From Clostridium sp. Ade.TY (lineage in GTDB: Bacteria > Bacillota > Clostridia > Clostridiales > Clostridiaceae), in NCBI RefSeq assembly GCF_000498355.1, contig NZ_AVSV01000016.1:118619-182618 (forward strand): a stretch of 64,000 nt of DNA, in the 5' to 3' direction. The notes under the pieces were generated by a model. That model did not search any database. It was not told where the DNA came from and saw only the letters and a program-made list of their open reading frames with translations. Within the stretch, counting starts at the first letter, position 1. Every line of letters starts with the position of its first letter. The position numbers and the translations under genes were made by a program. Shown piece by piece: positions 57,691 to 64,000 of the stretch.

Positions 57691-57707
57691 TAACGGAGGG
57701 ATAATTA

Positions 57708-59213
57708 ATGTCAACTGAGGAAATGAATGTACAAGAATTAGAAGCTCAGTTAAGTGAACAAGAAGCACTTAGAAGAGAAAAGTTAGCTGAATTACAAGCA
57801 GCTGGAAAAGATCCATTTGACGTATACAAAGTGGAAAGAACTCATAGTTCAGAAGAAGTTAAATCAAACTTCGAAGAATTAGAAGGCAAAGTTGTAACAG
57901 TAGCAGGAAGAATAATGTCAAAGAGAGGACAAGGAAAAGTTGTATTCTCAGACATTCATGATAGAGACGGAAAAATCCAATTATTCATAAAAATTGATGC
58001 TGTTGGAGAAGATAATTTAAAAGCTTATAAGAGTTTTGACTTAGGTGACTGGGTTGCAGCAACAGGAGAAGTATTTAAAACTAAAACTGGAGAAGTTTCA
58101 GTTAAAGTTACAGATTTCGAATTAACTTGTAAATCATTAAAACCACTTCCAGAAAAGTTCCATGGATTAAAAGATCCTGACTTAAGATATAGACAAAGAG
58201 AAGTGGATATAATAACTAACCCAGAAGTAAAAGATACTTTCATAAAGAGAACAAAAATAATAAAAGGTATAAGAGAATTCTTAGATAATAGAGGATTCTT
58301 AGAAGTTGATACACCAATACTTTCACCAATAGCTGGTGGTGCAGCTGCTAGACCATTTATAACTCATCACAATGCATTAGATATAGATATGTATTTAAGA
58401 ATTGCTACAGAGTTATACTTAAAGAGATTAATAGTAGCTGGATTTGAAAAAGTTTATGAAATGGGTAAAAACTTCAGAAATGAAGGAGTTTCAGTAAGAC
58501 ATAATCCAGAATTTACTGCTATAGAATTATATCAAGCATATGCTGATTATAATGATATGATGGAAATTATGGAAAATATGATTGCTTATGTATGTGAAAA
58601 AGTAAATGGAACTACTAAAGTAATTTACGAAGGAACAGAAATAGACTTTAAACCACCATGGAGAAGAATCACTATGGTTGATGCTGTTAAAGAATATGCA
58701 GGAGTAGACTTTAATGAAATTAAATCAGATGAAGAAGCTCAAGCTATAGCTAAAGAAAAGAACTTAGAATTCCCAAAACCACTTGATAAAGTAACTAAGG
58801 GAGAAGTTCTTAACATGTTATTCGAAGAATATGGTGAATCAAAATTAATTCAACCAACATTCTTAGTTGACTATCCAGTAGAAATCTCACCTCTTACTAA
58901 GAAAAAGAGAGGAAATGAAGAATTTACTGAAAGATTTGAAGGATTCGTATATGGAAGAGAAGTATGTAATGCATACTCAGAACTTAACGATCCAATAGTT
59001 CAAAGACAAAGATTTGAACAACAAGCTAAGGAGAGAGAATACGGAGATGATGAAGCATACATGTTAGACGAAGAGTTCATGAGTGCTTTAGAAACAGGTA
59101 TGCCTCCAACAGGTGGACTTGGAATAGGTATTGATAGAATGATAATGTTCTTAACTGATTCATCATCAATAAGAGACGTTATTTTATTCCCAACAATGAA
59201 ACCAGCAAAATAG
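57708..59213 (+). CDS. lysS: Lysyl-tRNA synthetase, class II
   Basis: 501 residues. An acidic helix is followed by the OB anticodon-binding domain (about 60-170) and the class II core with motif 2 ([15 protein letters not shown]) and motif 3 ([15 protein letters not shown]). It charges tRNA-Lys. There is no T-box upstream; transcription comes from the greA promoter. ACGGAGGG supports the ATG at 57708. Confidence 0.97.
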   Translation: MSTEEMNVQELEAQLSEQEALRREKLAELQAAGKDPFDVYKVERTHSSEEVKSNFEELEGKVVTVAGRIMSKRGQGKVVFSDIHDRDGKIQLFIKIDAVGEDNLKAYKSFDLGDWVAATGEVFKTKTGEVSVKVTDFELTCKSLKPLPEKFHGLKDPDLRYRQREVDIITNPEVKDTFIKRTKIIKGIREFLDNRGFLEVDTPILSPIAGGAAARPFITHHNALDIDMYLRIATELYLKRLIVAGFEKVYEMGKNFRNEGVSVRHNPEFTAIELYQAYADYNDMMEIMENMIAYVCEKVNGTTKVIYEGTEIDFKPPWRRITMVDAVKEYAGVDFNEIKSDEEAQAIAKEKNLEFPKPLDKVTKGEVLNMLFEEYGESKLIQPTFLVDYPVEISPLTKKKRGNEEFTERFEGFVYGREVCNAYSELNDPIVQRQRFEQQAKEREYGDDEAYMLDEEFMSALETGMPPTGGLGIGIDRMIMFLTDSSSIRDVILFPTMKPAK

Positions 59214-59224
59214 TTAATATATTT

Positions 59225-59258
59225 AAGGATATCTCATTAGGGATATCCTTTTTATATT
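59225..59258 (+). terminator. Terminator after lysS
   Basis: AAGGATATC (59225-59233) pairs with GATATCCTT (59242-59250), then TTTATATTTATT. Confidence 0.88.
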
Positions 59259-59372
59259 TATTTGATAAAATAAAAATATTTTTATAGATTAATACAAGGC
59301 GGTTTACGACTAAATTATAATTAATAAAAACATATTATTAAAAATATAATATAAAAAGTTTTAAAAAAATAG

Positions 59373-59400
59373 TTGCATTTTATAAAAAAGATGATATAAT
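59373..59400 (+). promoter_or_regulatory. Promoter of the tRNA-Asn genes
   Basis: TTGCAT (59373-59378), 16 bases, perfect TATAAT (59395-59400), 18 bases before the first tRNA. Confidence 0.65.
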
Positions 59401-59418
59401 ATCAAATGTAGCAAACAT

Positions 59419-59493
<75 letters not shown>

Positions 59494-59521
59494 TTTTAAT
59501 TTTGTTTGATACTTAAAATAT

Positions 59522-59596
<75 letters not shown>

Positions 59597-59623
59597 TTTT
59601 AATTTTATTTAATACTAAAATAT

Positions 59624-59698
<75 letters not shown>

Positions 59699-59724
59699 TT
59701 TTTTTATTTAGACTAGAATTTTTC

Positions 59725-59753
59725 GCAGTGATTTTTAATCACTGCTTTTTTAT
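59725..59753 (+). terminator. Terminator of the tRNA-Asn genes
   Basis: GCAGTGATT (59725-59733) pairs with AATCACTGC (59737-59745), then TTTTTTATT. Confidence 0.92.
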
Positions 59754-59821
59754 TAAATAAATTTATATGCCTTGACATATAAAAACCTTTTGGTAAAATT
59801 AATTTATGATTTAAAATTTAA

Positions 59822-60008
59822 TAGATGCGTTGATAAAGAAGAGTAGATTTATATTTATTTATAGAGAGATGATGGTAGGTGCAAATCATTAATAAATTAA
59901 ATTGAAGGGAGCTTTTGAGCATTTTAGTTAGAAAGTTGGGCTTTAGCCAAGAAGGGTGGAACCGCGGAAAGTTTTTCGTCCCTTTATTGTGCTTAAGGCT
60001 TTTTTTAT
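59822..60008 (+). promoter_or_regulatory. T-box leader of glyS, Gly specifier
   Basis: The conserved T-box core TGGAACCGCG lies at 59957-59966 within AAGGGTGGAACCGCGG. Stem I occupies about 59830-59925 (AGAGTAGA and AGAGAGATGATGG elements). The likely specifier is GGA at 59908-59910, a Gly codon in the context GAAGGGAGC, matching the position of AAC in the asnS leader. A T-run at 60000-60007 marks the terminator side. Uncharged tRNA-Gly should turn the gene on. Confidence 0.88.
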
Positions 60009-60037
60009 TATAAAAAAATTTTTTGGAGGGATTAACA

Positions 60038-61438
60038 ATGGCAGTAGAAAAGACTATGGAAAAAATAGTTTCACTATGTAAGAACAGAGGATTTATATTC
60101 CCAGGTTCAGATATATATGGTGGACTTGCAAACTCATGGGATTACGGTCCTTTAGGAGTAGAATTTAAAAATAACGTAAAAAAAGCATGGTGGAAGAAAT
60201 TCGTTCAAGAAAGCCCATACAACGTAGGAGTTGATTGTGCTATCTTAATGAACAAAGAAGTTTGGGTAGCATCAGGTCACTTAGGTGGATTCTCAGATCC
60301 ATTAATGGATTGTAAAGAATGTAAGTCAAGATTTAGAGCTGATAAATTAGTTGAAGATCATATGACTGAAAGCGGAGTAGAAGTTGCTTCAGCAGATGGT
60401 ATGTCAAATGAGCAATTAAAAGCATACATAGAAGAACATAATATAGTATGTCCTAAATGTGGAAAGATGAACTATACTGAAATAAGACAATTCAACTTAA
60501 TGTTTAAGACTTTCCAAGGAGTAACTGAAGATGCTAAAAATGAAATATACTTAAGACCAGAAACAGCTCAAGGTATATTTGTAAACTTTAAGCAAGTTCA
60601 AAGAAGTTCAAGAAAGAAAGTACCATTTGGTATAGCACAAATAGGTAAATCATTCAGAAATGAAATTACACCAGGTAACTTTACATTTAGAACAAGAGAA
60701 TTTGAACAAATGGAATTAGAATTCTTCTGTAAACCAGGAACAGATTTAGAATGGTTTGAATACTGGAGAGGATACTGCTGGAACTTCTTATTAAACTTAG
60801 GAATGACTAAAGATTCATTAAGATTAAGAGATCATGAAGCAGAGGAATTATCATTCTATTCAAAAGCAACATCAGATATAGAATATTTATTTCCATTTGG
60901 TTGGGGAGAACTTTGGGGAATAGCTGATAGAACAGACTATGACTTAAAGAAGCATGAAGAACATTCAGGTCAAGATATGAGTTACTTAGATCCTTCAAAC
61001 AATGAAAGATATGTACCATATTGTATAGAACCATCATTAGGAGCAGATAGAGTTGCTTTAGCATTTTTAGTTGATGCTTATGATGAAGAAGACTTATCAA
61101 CAGAAACAAAACAAGATTCAAGAGTTGTAATGCACCTTCATCCAGCACTTGCACCATTTAAAGCTGCTATATTACCTTTATCAAAGAAATTATCAGATAA
61201 AGCTTTAGAAGTTTATGGAGAATTAGCTAAGAAATTCAATGTAGATTTTGATGAAACAGGAAGTATCGGTAAGAGATATAGAAGACAAGATGAAATTGGT
61301 ACTCCATTCTGTATAACAGTAGACTTTGATACATTAGAAGATGAAGCAGTAACTGTTAGAGATAGAGATTCAATGGAACAAGAAAGAATAAAGATAGAAG
61401 AATTAGAAGCTTATATAGCTAAGAGTTTAGAGTTTTAG
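60038..61438 (+). CDS. glyS: Glycyl-tRNA synthetase, single-chain dimeric type
   Basis: 466 residues from ATG 60038; TTGGAGGGA just upstream is the ribosome site and rules out the TTG at 60023. This is the eukaryote-like alpha2 enzyme, not the alpha/beta tetramer. It has [16 protein letters not shown], motif 2 [20 protein letters not shown] and zinc-type pairs CKECKSRF and CPKCGK. Motif 3 is [14 protein letters not shown]. It charges tRNA-Gly and is controlled by the T-box leader. Confidence 0.97.
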   Translation: MAVEKTMEKIVSLCKNRGFIFPGSDIYGGLANSWDYGPLGVEFKNNVKKAWWKKFVQESPYNVGVDCAILMNKEVWVASGHLGGFSDPLMDCKECKSRFRADKLVEDHMTESGVEVASADGMSNEQLKAYIEEHNIVCPKCGKMNYTEIRQFNLMFKTFQGVTEDAKNEIYLRPETAQGIFVNFKQVQRSSRKKVPFGIAQIGKSFRNEITPGNFTFRTREFEQMELEFFCKPGTDLEWFEYWRGYCWNFLLNLGMTKDSLRLRDHEAEELSFYSKATSDIEYLFPFGWGELWGIADRTDYDLKKHEEHSGQDMSYLDPSNNERYVPYCIEPSLGADRVALAFLVDAYDEEDLSTETKQDSRVVMHLHPALAPFKAAILPLSKKLSDKALEVYGELAKKFNVDFDETGSIGKRYRRQDEIGTPFCITVDFDTLEDEAVTVRDRDSMEQERIKIEELEAYIAKSLEF

Positions 61439-61458
61439 TATATAACTTTAATTAGTAT

Positions 61459-61492
61459 AAGGAGTACTTATTTTAAGTGCTCCTTATATTTT
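61459..61492 (+). terminator. Terminator after glyS
   Basis: AAGGAGTACTT (61459-61469) pairs with AAGTGCTCCTT (61475-61485), then ATATTTT. Confidence 0.85.
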
Positions 61493-61592
61493 AATATTAA
61501 AAATAAATAAAATTTTTATGTGAATAGTTTTTTATATTAAAAATAGGATAATATCAATATAGAGAATAATGAAAATTTTGGAGGGTATAAAG

Positions 61593-61976
61593 ATGGCTGA
61601 GATATTAAATAAAAAAGTATTTAATTTTTATGGAGAAATAGAAGTACCTAAGGAACTAACTAAATTTATAAATAAAAATGAAAATATATTATTTGCAATA
61701 AAAACATTTAGAGATGCGGCAATAATTACAGATAAAAAGATATTAATATGTGATAAGCAAGGATTAACAGGTAAAAAGGTTGAATATTTTGTAATACCAT
61801 ATAGCAAAATAGTTACATATTCAATTGAAACATCAGGAAGATTTGATTTAGATTCAGAAATAAAATTAACTTTATCTGGTGGACTTGAAATAGAACTTCA
61901 ATTTTTAAAAGATAAAAATATGAATGATCTTTTATTTAAAGTATTTAATGTAATAGATTCATATATAATAAAATAA
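61593..61976 (+). CDS. Small PH-like domain protein
   Basis: 127 residues from ATG 61593; the site GGAGGG (61580-61585) lies inside a longer ATG-started frame, which is therefore rejected. The order of strands and the motif ILFAIKTFRDAAIITDKKILI ... IPYSKIVTYSIETSG resemble bacterial PH-domain proteins (YvbH/bPH type). There is no membrane segment, so it is cytoplasmic. Bacterial PH domains often bind proteins or membranes; this one's partner is unknown. Flanking terminators make it a single-gene unit. Confidence 0.82.
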   Translation: MAEILNKKVFNFYGEIEVPKELTKFINKNENILFAIKTFRDAAIITDKKILICDKQGLTGKKVEYFVIPYSKIVTYSIETSGRFDLDSEIKLTLSGGLEIELQFLKDKNMNDLLFKVFNVIDSYIIK

Positions 61977-62006
61977 AAAAAGCACTTAAATAGTGCTTTT
62001 TTATTT
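61975..62006 (+). terminator. Terminator after the PH-domain gene
   Basis: AAAAAAGCACT pairs with AGTGCTTTTTT around a short loop, then ATTTTATT. Confidence 0.9.
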
Positions 62007-62200
62007 TATTATATTAAATCATTGAATTTTAATAGAAAACAAAATTAAACTATTTATATTTTGTTAAATTGGTATATATGATGCTGTAGAGTAGTTAAAA
62101 ATAATAATATATAGTGTTATAATTAGAAACAAATGGGACAAAATTAAAAAAAGACTCATAATATAATTAAGTTAAGGCAAGGAAGACTTGGAGGCAAAGT

Positions 62201-63580
62201 ATGAGAAAAGATTTTAAAGAGTTTAAAGATTTTATAAAAGGTAAGAAAGTAGCTGTAGTAGGTATAGGAGTTAGTAACATTCCTCTTATAAATTTTTTAG
62301 TTGAATTAGATGCAAAAGTAACTGCTTTTGATATGAAGACAGAAGATAAACTTGGATCTATAGCTGAAGAATTTAAAAATAAAGGTGTTTGTCTTTCACT
62401 TGGAGAAAATTATTTAGATAATTTAAGTGGATTTGATGTTGTATTTAAAACTCCATCCATGAGAATAGATTGTGATGCTTTGGTTAAAGCAAAAGAAGAA
62501 GGTGCATACATAACATCAGAGATGGAAGAATTCGTTAGATATTGCAAAGGAAAAATTTATGGTGTAACAGGTAGTGACGGAAAAACAACAACAACAACTA
62601 TAATATCAAAATTATTAGAAAAACAAGGATATAAAACTTGGGTTGGAGGAAACATAGGAACACCTCTTTTTGCTCAAATAGAAGATATAAAGAAAGAAGA
62701 TATGGTAGTTTTAGAATTATCAAGTTTTCAACTTATGACTATGGACTTACCTATAGATGTAGCTATATGTACAAATTTAGCTCCTAACCATTTAGATATG
62801 CATAAAGACATGCAAGAATATATAGATTCTAAGAAAAATATATTCTTATATGGAGAAAAGAATGGAGTTTTAGTTGTAAATAGAGAAAATGAAATAACTT
62901 ATTCATTTGAAAAAGAAGCTAAAGGTGAGGTTAGAGAATTTAGTTCAAAAAGAGTCTTAAAAAATGGAGCCTATTATGAGAACGGAAAACTTTACTTAGA
63001 AGGAAAAGAAGTAATAAGTAGAAATGAAATATTATTAAAAGGAATGCATAATGTTGAAAATTACTTAGCTGCCTTTATAGCAACTAAAGATGATGTTGAA
63101 ATAAATACAATGATAGAAGTTTGTAAAACTTTTGGTGGTGTTGAGCATAGATGTGAATTAGTTAGAGAAATTGATGGTGTCAAGTATTATAATGATTCAA
63201 TAGCATCAAGCCCTACAAGAACATTAGCTGGATTAAAAGCCTTTGACGAAGAGGTAATTTTAATAGCTGGAGGATATGATAAGCATATTCCTTTCAAACC
63301 ATTAGCTGATGAAGGTTATAAATTTATAAAAACTTTGATTTTATTAGGAGATACAAAAGAAAAAATTAAAGAAGTATTTAATGTTCTAAAAGAAGAAAAA
63401 GGAATAGAAATAAAAATTATAGAAGTTAATGATTTAGAGGAAGCAGTTTCAAAGGCAAGAGAGATTTCAAAGAGTGGTGATATAATAACATTATCACCAG
63501 CTTGTGCATCATTTGATATGTTCCCTAACTTTATGGCTAGAGGAGATAAATTCAAAGAAATAGTTAATGCTTTAAAATAA
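62201..63580 (+). CDS. murD: UDP-N-acetylmuramoylalanine--D-glutamate ligase
   Basis: 459 residues. Mur ligase parts are [15 protein letters not shown] at the N-terminus, the ATP site [30 protein letters not shown] and the C-terminal [21 protein letters not shown]. It adds D-glutamate to UDP-MurNAc-L-Ala, the step after MurC. Both murC and murD stand alone in this window instead of in a dcw cluster. TTGGAGG lies before the ATG. Confidence 0.96.
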   Translation: MRKDFKEFKDFIKGKKVAVVGIGVSNIPLINFLVELDAKVTAFDMKTEDKLGSIAEEFKNKGVCLSLGENYLDNLSGFDVVFKTPSMRIDCDALVKAKEEGAYITSEMEEFVRYCKGKIYGVTGSDGKTTTTTIISKLLEKQGYKTWVGGNIGTPLFAQIEDIKKEDMVVLELSSFQLMTMDLPIDVAICTNLAPNHLDMHKDMQEYIDSKKNIFLYGEKNGVLVVNRENEITYSFEKEAKGEVREFSSKRVLKNGAYYENGKLYLEGKEVISRNEILLKGMHNVENYLAAFIATKDDVEINTMIEVCKTFGGVEHRCELVREIDGVKYYNDSIASSPTRTLAGLKAFDEEVILIAGGYDKHIPFKPLADEGYKFIKTLILLGDTKEKIKEVFNVLKEEKGIEIKIIEVNDLEEAVSKAREISKSGDIITLSPACASFDMFPNFMARGDKFKEIVNALK

Positions 63581-63583
63581 TGA

Positions 63584-63620
63584 CAAAAAAAGCTACACAT
63601 AAGTGTAGCTTTTTTTGCTT
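63584..63620 (+). terminator. Terminator after murD
   Basis: AAAAAAAGCTACAC (63585-63598) pairs with GTGTAGCTTTTTTT (63603-63616). The following 220 bases up to the rRNA promoters are AT-rich and hold no gene that I can see. Confidence 0.93.
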
Positions 63621-63846
63621 TTAGTATTAAATTTAATTAAATTAAGCTTGTAGTTTAAGAGTAAATACAAGGAAAACTCAAAATAAATATGAGAAAATGT
63701 ATTAATAAATGACAAAAATAAGGATAACTGAACCTAGTGTATCTTAACTAGAAAACTATAGTAATTATGAGAAATAATTAGAAATAATCTGATAATTTAA
63801 TGAAATGAGTAGTTTTTAAAAAATGTGTCTAAAATAATCATGATAT

Positions 63847-63881
63847 TATAATATCCGTCGTCAGGTGATGGCGACAACGCA
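63847..63881 (+). promoter_or_regulatory. Upstream rRNA promoter element and leader hairpin
   Basis: A perfect TATAAT (63847-63852) has no good -35. Five bases later GTCGTCA (63857-63863) pairs with TGGCGAC (63869-63875) around GGTGA, followed by AACGC. The same block follows the -10 of the tRNA array at 45508. Confidence 0.5.
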
Positions 63882-63924
63882 AAACACTTTCAAGTTTGAT
63901 TGAAAAAACTTTTTAAAAAAGTTG

Positions 63925-64000
63925 TTGACAATAAGAAACTTAAGTGTTAATATATAAAAGCGGTCAACGGAACCGCACAGATCTTTGAAAATTGAACAGA
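63925..64000 (+). promoter_or_regulatory. rRNA operon promoter and 16S leader (truncated by window end)
   Basis: Perfect TTGACA (63925-63930), 17 bases, TAATAT (63948-63953). The stretch AGATCTTTGAAAATTGAACA near 63980-63998 is the typical leader just before 16S rRNA in Bacillus and Clostridium. The 16S gene itself should begin beyond base 64000. Confidence 0.8.

Overview
The window is AT-rich (A/T-ending codons, ATG/GTG/TTG starts, strong GGAGG ribosome sites) and comes from an anaerobic, endospore-forming Firmicute, most likely Clostridium sensu stricto. Supporting signs are the class III ribonucleotide reductase (nrdD/nrdG), formate-tetrahydrofolate ligase, a bacterial-type ferredoxin, many sporulation genes (spoVG, spoVT, spoVB, yabP, yabQ, spoIIE) and T-box leaders. 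I could not run a database search, so the species is not named. Apart from one small cluster, the genes look native and tightly packed. I see no phage, insertion sequence or CRISPR array.

Layout. 1-1544: rnmV-ksgA. 1617-2702: an unrecognised clostridial protein. 2819-5476: lgt, a lipoprotein, a Mrp/NBP35 ATPase and a ferredoxin in one direction. 5518-8274 (minus): a 67-residue orphan, a degV-padR pair with two operator-like palindromes in its promoter, and a YerB-type lipoprotein. 8544-12847: nrdD, nrdG and leucyl aminopeptidase. 12936-16511: a CdaR-type regulator, a GntP-type permease and glycerate kinase, probably a glycerate-use operon. 16700-18410 (minus): asnS under an Asn T-box. 18515-26134: mixed genes (cytochrome b5-like protein, phosphoesterase, pepQ, K+ channel, punA-nupC, DUF218 protein, murC).

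From 26372 onward the order follows the origin-proximal region of Bacillus subtilis: purR, spoVG, glmU, prs, pth, mfd, (prsA), spoVT, spoVB, yabN/mazG, (hup), yabO, yabP, yabQ, divIC, yabR, tRNAs, spoIIE, tilS, hpt, ftsH, coaX, dusB, greA, lysS. Two departures stand out. A two-component system with an HtrA-like protein sits between prs and pth, and fhs sits between ftsH and coaX. The HtrA-like protein has lost the catalytic His and Ser, so it is probably a pseudoprotease. After lysS come three identical tRNA-Asn genes, glyS under a Gly T-box, a PH-domain protein and murD. The window ends in the promoter and leader of a ribosomal RNA operon, whose 16S gene should begin just past base 64000.

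How the genes work together. Much of the window is core information processing: rRNA and tRNA maturation (rnmV, ksgA, tilS, dusB, pth), tRNA charging (asnS, lysS, glyS), ribosome rescue (rqcP/yabO), transcription-repair coupling (mfd) and transcript cleavage (greA). Other genes serve purine salvage and PRPP (punA, nupC, hpt, prs, purR), envelope building (murC, murD, glmU, divIC, lgt, prsA) and sporulation. Promoter signals fit these roles: a sigma-H site before spoVG, a 21-bp-spaced Spo0A-type promoter before spoIIE, and sigma-G/sigma-E-like sites before spoVT and yabP.
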